Part shown: piece after piece, positions 5,067 through 8,921 of the stretch | Numbering within the stretch: position 1 is the stretch's first letter | Layout of the letters: each line of letters begins with the position of its first letter | DNA from: Nitrosomonadales bacterium | GTDB lineage: Bacteria > Pseudomonadota > Gammaproteobacteria > Burkholderiales > Gallionellaceae | Direction: 5' to 3' | Length of the DNA stretch: 8,921 nt | NCBI GenBank assembly: GCA_016721605.1 | Contig: JADKHS010000026.1 | Coordinates: 1 to 8,921, forward strand | Made by a program: the position numbers and the translations under genes | Notes under the pieces: model-generated | Databases searched by the model: none | Told to the model about the DNA's origin: nothing | What the model saw: the letters and a program-made list of their open reading frames with translations, nothing else

Positions 5067-7207
5067 CGTATAAACGCCATGCCATCAGGCGATCTTCCAA
5101 CCGGCTCAGTCGGCGGAGTCATTGCCTGCTTGCTTGTATGTGCCAGCATCATGTGATCGGCTACTTTAGAGTCTCTATCGTGCATGAGTGCTTCACGTGA
5201 CAATTGCATTTGAGTTTTTAATTTTAGCGATAGCTCGGCCATCTTGATTTTATGATTATCGAATGCTTGTTTCTCATCAGCAGATAGATTGAGTTTTTCC
5301 ATCTCAATATCCATCTGCTTGATCATTTGGTCAAACTGCCGCTGCTTATCGTTTTCCTGTGCATCGGCCTGCATCTTCATTTGTGCGACCTGAATACGTG
5401 GATCAGGCGGCGGGGCTGGCGGTGCTTGTGGCTCGTCCATTTTCGGGAAGAACCGCTCGGCTGACTTGTACCCTAGCGCACCGAATACCTCGACAACCAC
5501 CTCTTTGCCGTTCATTCCTGCCATCAATTGAGGTGCTACACCTGCTATAGCCTGTATCCCCGTCATTAATTTCTGTACGCGCTGGGTAGGATTGGTTGCA
5601 CCGAACCCGACATTAACATTGACGTTGGCCATGCCACGCAATAGATCATCTGTGACCTGATTAATCCCGAATCGCTGCAACATCTTTGCACGTTGCCCAG
5701 CTATCGCCAGCACCATTTCGTCTGTTTCGTAAGCCACTTCCATTCTCGCGAGCTGCTTTAACGTTGGCGTTACCCATGTTTCACTGAATACCCTTAGCTG
5801 ATATTCGGTAATGACGTTCGCATCGCCAGCAAGCAACTCCATGCCGCCTACAGTTTCATTCAACTTGCGGTTTGTCTGCACTGATCCTGGCGAGAATGTA
5901 CCGGCCAGCTCATCATAGTCAGTATTGACACGATCCTGCTCTGCATAGCTTGATTGAGTAATGTCGATGGGCGAATCCCAGCGAATATCCCCATTAATAT
6001 CATCCACGAGGGTTACTGACCCTGGGACATTGCGCGTCAGGCTCTTAAAATCGACATTTGCGCCACGTCTTGCAAAATAACGGCGATTCATCACCAGGGA
6101 AACGTTGTCCCGGCGCTGATTCTGTATTTCGTTTGTTTCTTCTTGCAGGTTGAATGTCAGTTCGTTTAAACCAGCTGGAATCGGCTTGTGTGTTTCGATC
6201 AAGCAACTGCCAATAACATATGGCCTTTCGCCCTTGCGTAAGTGGATGTACTCTTCGCGCAATGGCTTTGGCTCGCTTAATCTAAGGTGCGTGCCCAGCG
6301 TGTAGAAAATTACATCATCGCCGTCCTTGCGAATGATGTTTCGGTGTACAAATACAGTATCAAAGTCACTGGTAGCATAGGTAATATCTAGTCCGTCTTG
6401 GCGCTTAACGCCGTCCCTTGCTGCCCTAATACTATCGTACTGACTGGCTGCCGCTGTTTGTATTTCGCCAGACTCGTATTTAATCCACTTGCCGGACTCC
6501 ATTTTTTCTTTGATGTCACCGATAAACATCGGGATCATCTCAATGACGTATGGGCTTGTACCTACTGGGTCAGTCCAATCTGACGCAGGGGAGATGCGGA
6601 AATTCTCGATTGCAACTAGATCAATTTTCGGCTTGTCGGTTACTACAGTCCTTGTTTCTGTTACAGACTGCTCGCCATCTTCGCCCATCATAGGGTTGCC
6701 CAGCTCATCCAGCTCCGGCTCCTCACTAACTTCCTCGTCGTACTCCCAGCTTTGATGGGATATGACCACGCCGACATTCAGGCAATTTTGATATGCGCCG
6801 ATTAATGTTTGGAACCACGGGATTGAATCACTTAGCCGGTAATTAAGTAGCTCTGACTGTATTGCTGCTGATGCTACCTGCATCGGGTCAGACTGATTTT
6901 CCGCCGTGACTGATACCAGGTCCTGCGTCGAGAAAAATGCGACCGCTGCGGCTGCTTCATTTCTGCGAATAGATGCACGTGTCTTTGGCCTAAATCCTTT
7001 TGATCTGTACTTATATGACTCTGCATGATATTTAGATCCTGGAGCATGTCTGCCAGCAAAATGTGCCATCGCCTTTTCAACGGATGGCCTAACGCTTGCA
7101 TCAAACCAATCCGTGGACTGAGTATGTGCATCCGCCGCCATTTTCAGCCATTCGTCATCCTCTGGCGATACTCTCTCGCCGTCAGTGTTAACCGCTGTAT
7201 CATCCAT
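5063..7207 (-). CDS. portal protein
   Basis: This is a 714-residue protein forming the dodecameric DNA gateway at one capsid vertex. The length is like the large P22-type portals. Visible are the N-terminal DDEWLKMAADAHTQSTDWFD, the clip and stem-like central parts (AYQNCLNVGVVISHQSWEYD, VAIENFRISPASDWTD), and a wing-to-stem segment GLNELTFNLQEETNEIQNQR. A TFSPGSVQTNRKLNETVGGM region comes next. A proline-rich linker (PPAPPPDP, about residue 595) leads into a long Gln/Lys/Met-rich coiled coil of about 100 residues, which may correspond to the barrel. I chose ATG 7207, overlapping the stop of the 116-aa gene, over an in-frame TTG at 7261 that would lie wholly inside that gene. Its stop overlaps the 92-aa gene start. 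Confidence 0.9.
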   Translation of the reverse strand: MDDTAVNTDGERVSPEDDEWLKMAADAHTQSTDWFDASVRPSVEKAMAHFAGRHAPGSKYHAESYKYRSKGFRPKTRASIRRNEAAAAVAFFSTQDLVSVTAENQSDPMQVASAAIQSELLNYRLSDSIPWFQTLIGAYQNCLNVGVVISHQSWEYDEEVSEEPELDELGNPMMGEDGEQSVTETRTVVTDKPKIDLVAIENFRISPASDWTDPVGTSPYVIEMIPMFIGDIKEKMESGKWIKYESGEIQTAAASQYDSIRAARDGVKRQDGLDITYATSDFDTVFVHRNIIRKDGDDVIFYTLGTHLRLSEPKPLREEYIHLRKGERPYVIGSCLIETHKPIPAGLNELTFNLQEETNEIQNQRRDNVSLVMNRRYFARRGANVDFKSLTRNVPGSVTLVDDINGDIRWDSPIDITQSSYAEQDRVNTDYDELAGTFSPGSVQTNRKLNETVGGMELLAGDANVITEYQLRVFSETWVTPTLKQLARMEVAYETDEMVLAIAGQRAKMLQRFGINQVTDDLLRGMANVNVNVGFGATNPTQRVQKLMTGIQAIAGVAPQLMAGMNGKEVVVEVFGALGYKSAERFFPKMDEPQAPPAPPPDPRIQVAQMKMQADAQENDKQRQFDQMIKQMDIEMEKLNLSADEKQAFDNHKIKMAELSLKLKTQMQLSREALMHDRDSKVADHMMLAHTSKQAMTPPTEPVGRSPDGMAFIR

Positions 7208-7550
7208 TATCGAATACCGGCTCACCACGGAAATCTGTGGGCAGCGAAAACACACTATCAAACGTACATATTTTTGAGCGTGACAATCGGTATCTCTCTA
7301 GCAATTCACCGGCAGCACGGACCACTTTCCTACCTTCAGGATCAATTTTATTAATGTGCATCAAAAATCCATATCGACCAGACAGCATCATGTTTGTGAC
7401 TTCGATGATCCCGCCTGGCTCATTGACTGTTACCCGCCAGAATCCGGTAAATGATGGGTAGTGAAGCTCAAGCCTTGCGATTAGATTACGCGCCAATGTG
7501 TCGGCGTACCCAGATATGGGCATGGAAATATCTGTGATTATTTGGCTCAT
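7200..7550 (-). CDS. phage protein of unknown function between terminase and portal (116 aa)
   Basis: This is a complete 116-residue protein with mixed alpha/beta character. It contains GYADTLARNLIARLELHYPS, then FTGFWRVTVNEPGGIIEVTN, LLERYRLSR and GRYGFLMHINKIDPEGRKVV. I recall similar small proteins in this position in related prophages but no assigned function. The ATG overlaps the stop of the 52-aa gene (ATGA), and the 3' end overlaps the portal start by 8 bp. It is therefore tightly coupled with the portal and probably made in comparable amounts. It could be a packaging or portal-assembly accessory. A small terminase subunit is unlikely, because no helix-turn-helix is evident. Confidence 0.7.
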   Translation of the reverse strand: MSQIITDISMPISGYADTLARNLIARLELHYPSFTGFWRVTVNEPGGIIEVTNMMLSGRYGFLMHINKIDPEGRKVVRAAGELLERYRLSRSKICTFDSVFSLPTDFRGEPVFDNG

Positions 7551-7705
7551 TCTTCTGTTTCGTACACTCCGCTATTTTCTTGCTCACGAAATACTTTTTT
7601 GCCGCCGTTAAATTCATACGTGACCGGCTTCTTTTGTAATTTCTCGCCCTCAGTCTCTTGCACCAGGTCTTTCCAGCTGTAAGTTCTGGATGAGGTATCA
7701 GCCAT
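7547..7705 (-). CDS. small hydrophilic phage protein of unknown function (52 aa)
   Basis: This is a 52-residue polar protein starting MADTSSRTYSWKDLVQETEG and ending FREQENSGVYETEE. The ATG at 7705 has an excellent AGGAG 8 nt upstream. An in-frame TTG at 7762 would add 19 residues but would run through the terminator hairpin, so I reject it. The gene starts 21 bp after that terminator and couples into the 116-aa gene. There are no domains I can recognise. Confidence 0.65.
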   Translation of the reverse strand: MADTSSRTYSWKDLVQETEGEKLQKKPVTYEFNGGKKVFREQENSGVYETEE

Positions 7706-7725
7706 TTTCAAAACTCCTGGACGTG

Positions 7726-7746
7726 AAAAAACCGGACTAATCCGGT
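7726..7746 (-). terminator. intrinsic terminator after the terminase gene
   Basis: On the minus strand ACCGGA and TCCGGT pair around a TTAG loop, followed by an unbroken run of T. It sits 75 bp after the terminase stop and just upstream of the AGGAG site of the 52-aa gene. It would limit read-through from terminase into the portal block. Confidence 0.75.
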
Positions 7747-7769
7747 GGTATCTTAGTATCAACCTCTTA

Positions 7770-7797
7770 ATTTAAACAGCTTAGAACGCGTTTAAAT
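7770..7797. repeat. 8-bp inverted repeat (possible operator or chance)
   Basis: ATTTAAAC at 7770-7777 and GTTTAAAT at 7790-7797 form an inverted repeat with a 12-bp spacer, inside the AT-rich 115-bp gap between the terminase stop and the 52-aa gene. It is not followed by a U-tract. The pairing is AT-rich, so a chance match is possible. If functional it could be a protein-binding site for transcription of the portal block. I see no convincing promoter beside it. Confidence 0.25.
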
Positions 7798-7820
7798 CGA
7801 TTAATAAATAGGCAGTTGCC

Positions 7821-8921
7821 TTAATTAAAGGCTTCCGGGTACAAATCAACCTCTCGCACAGTTACTTGTTCTTGATGTGCAACACACATTAATCCAAACG
7901 CGTCCGCCCCGTGAGTCGCCCAATCATGCTCAGGTCAAGCCCAATATTTCGTTCTCATCGTGCTTTTCGTGATACCAACCAAGTGCATCAATCCCGGCGC
8001 TGGTAGTAGACTCATTGAACCAGCACGAAGGGAACAAGCGTCTAGCCTCTTCTATCCGCGCCTTAGCTGCGCCTTTGCCTTGGTTTTTAATGACAGTGAC
8101 TGTATATCCTGCTGCCCGAAGGGATGACTCATACGACACATCATACACTCTATCGTGTGTTGCGCCGTCATGTGGCAGCCATATCTGAGCGCGGCTTGTT
8201 GAATAATTGTTGCTGCATCCAGGGCTGTGCGTTGGCAAAGTCCCTGCCCGACCGCCTGGCGGTAATTAAGTACCCGGATTTCTTTGCCGATAAACTGCGC
8301 GGCCCATATTACAAACGCATCAGCTCTGGCACCAGTGCCGCCAATATCGCAAAATAACCGAATGGTCATTAGAGGATCTGGCGCAACTTTGGATATACGC
8401 CCCTCTTGCCTAGCCTTTGTTAGCGCACTGGCAAAATATGCGCCGGTCATGGCTTTAAGGAATTCTCCCTCCCAGACGTGCTCATAGCTATCTGGCCGCT
8501 CTTGCTGATCTTGCAACCGCACTCTATTGAGTCTGTCAGGGAACCAGGGGTTATCACGCCAATTGATCGTTACGCACTTTGTACGCGGGTCGGTAGTCTC
8601 TTTGAATCGCTTATTAGTCGCGCTTCCCGGCCTTCTTGGGTTCCACGTCACCCAAAGCTCACTCTCTTCTTCGCGAATTGTGGGAATGAGTACCTGCCAT
8701 GACTCTTCGAGAACTTCCTCGGCTTCGTCAACCCAGCACAGCAAGATTCTTGCTTTAGATTTGATACTTGATATATTTCGGTCAAGTCCAGCGAATGAAT
8801 ACTTAATTCGCCCGCACTTTGTTTTGATGTACTTTTCGCCAATATCAAAGTAATCGAGTAGCCACGGCTCCGAACGGATTGCAGACTTTATCTCTTCGAG
8901 CGATGAGTCATCCAGGGAATT
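7821..8921 (-). pseudogene. terL: terminase large subunit, C-terminal part, frameshifted
   Basis: This is the DNA-packaging motor ATPase and nuclease. The 5' part with Walker A is beyond the right edge. From 8921 one frame runs through Walker B (LLCWVDEAEEV, Asp-Glu near 8726-8732), WVTWNPRRPG and the first nuclease Asp in CDIGGTGARAD (8346-8348). After AVGQ, near 8242-8246, continuity passes to a second frame (WMQQQLFNKP), then near 8188-8194 to a third (AQIWLPHDGATHDRVYDV to GWYHEKHDE). Near 7931-7955 it passes, probably through RNIGLD, to PEHDWATHGADAFGLM (third Asp at 7902-7904), ending VDLYPEAFN with TAA at 7821-7823. The final frame equals the first, so the indels sum to zero modulo three. 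Without correction, translation stops at 8052. The product would lack most of the RNase H-like nuclease. Confidence 0.85.

Noticed and set aside
7188..7261. Extended portal start at TTG 7261
   Set aside because: The added 18 residues overlap the 116-aa gene out of frame and look unlike a portal N-terminus. ATG 7207 gives the usual 8-bp overlap.
7025..7354. Plus-strand open frame of 109 residues
   Set aside because: It spans the portal start and the end of the 116-aa gene on the opposite strand, and those two genes are tightly coupled and better supported.
7821..7828. Palindrome ttaattaa
   Set aside because: It is only the end of the terminase gene (Asn codon and stop). Nothing else suggests a site.
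7931..8246. Programmed ribosomal frameshifting in terminase
   Set aside because: At least three separate breaks would be needed, and I see no slippery heptamer with a following hairpin at any of them. Decay or sequence error fits better.
7931..8246. Group I intron or intein explaining the broken terminase
   Set aside because: The conserved segments follow each other without inserted sequence. Only one- or two-base shifts are needed.
8527..8853. Plus-strand open frame of 108 residues opposite terminase
   Set aside because: The minus strand here encodes recognisable terminase motifs including Walker B. The plus-strand product has no recognisable features.

Overview
The window is one stretch of a tailed-phage (Caudoviricetes) or prophage head-morphogenesis module. 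All convincing genes lie on the minus strand, so the gene order runs from high to low coordinates. The order is: terminase large subunit (disrupted, its 5' part beyond the right edge), a 52-aa protein, a 116-aa protein, portal, a 92-aa protein, a 73-aa protein, scaffold, major capsid protein, a decoration-type 129-aa protein, three small proteins, a head-tail adaptor, a truncated virion protein, and the N-terminus of a tail-fibre-like protein that runs off the left edge. Base composition is moderate (by eye neither AT- nor GC-rich), start sites carry Shine-Dalgarno motifs, and the protein sequences resemble phages of Proteobacteria. I cannot name the host.

Right part (7821-8921): a TerL gene whose ATPase end is intact (Walker B VDEAE) but whose RNase H-like nuclease half is spread over three reading frames. 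The frame is finally restored, so the original stop at 7821-7823 is still in register. Next come two small genes (7547-7705 and 7200-7550) and a 714-aa portal gene (5063-7207). Genes here overlap by ATGA or ATGGATGA, which points to translational coupling.

Middle (2044-5066): two small conserved-looking proteins, an acidic coiled-coil scaffold with a GTG start behind a strong ribosome binding site, the capsid protein, and a small beta-rich protein that is probably a head decoration or head fibre. No maturation protease gene is present between portal and capsid.

Left part (1-2031): three small hydrophilic ORFs, an SU10-type adaptor, then a structural protein that stops after 107 residues. Relatives of that protein, as I remember them, are several times longer. 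An 81-bp AT-rich gap bounded by 8-bp direct repeats follows, then the tail-fibre-like gene. This looks like a deletion junction.

Two features stand out. First, rho-independent-terminator-like hairpins read on the minus strand sit in at least three, perhaps four, of the intergenic gaps of this apparent operon. They split it into blocks of possibly different expression level. Second, the broken terminase and the truncated structural gene together suggest a decaying prophage, although local sequence error is not excluded for the terminase. I did not find an RNA gene, CRISPR array, insertion sequence or defence system. Apart from the decay and the terminators this is a fairly ordinary phage structural region.
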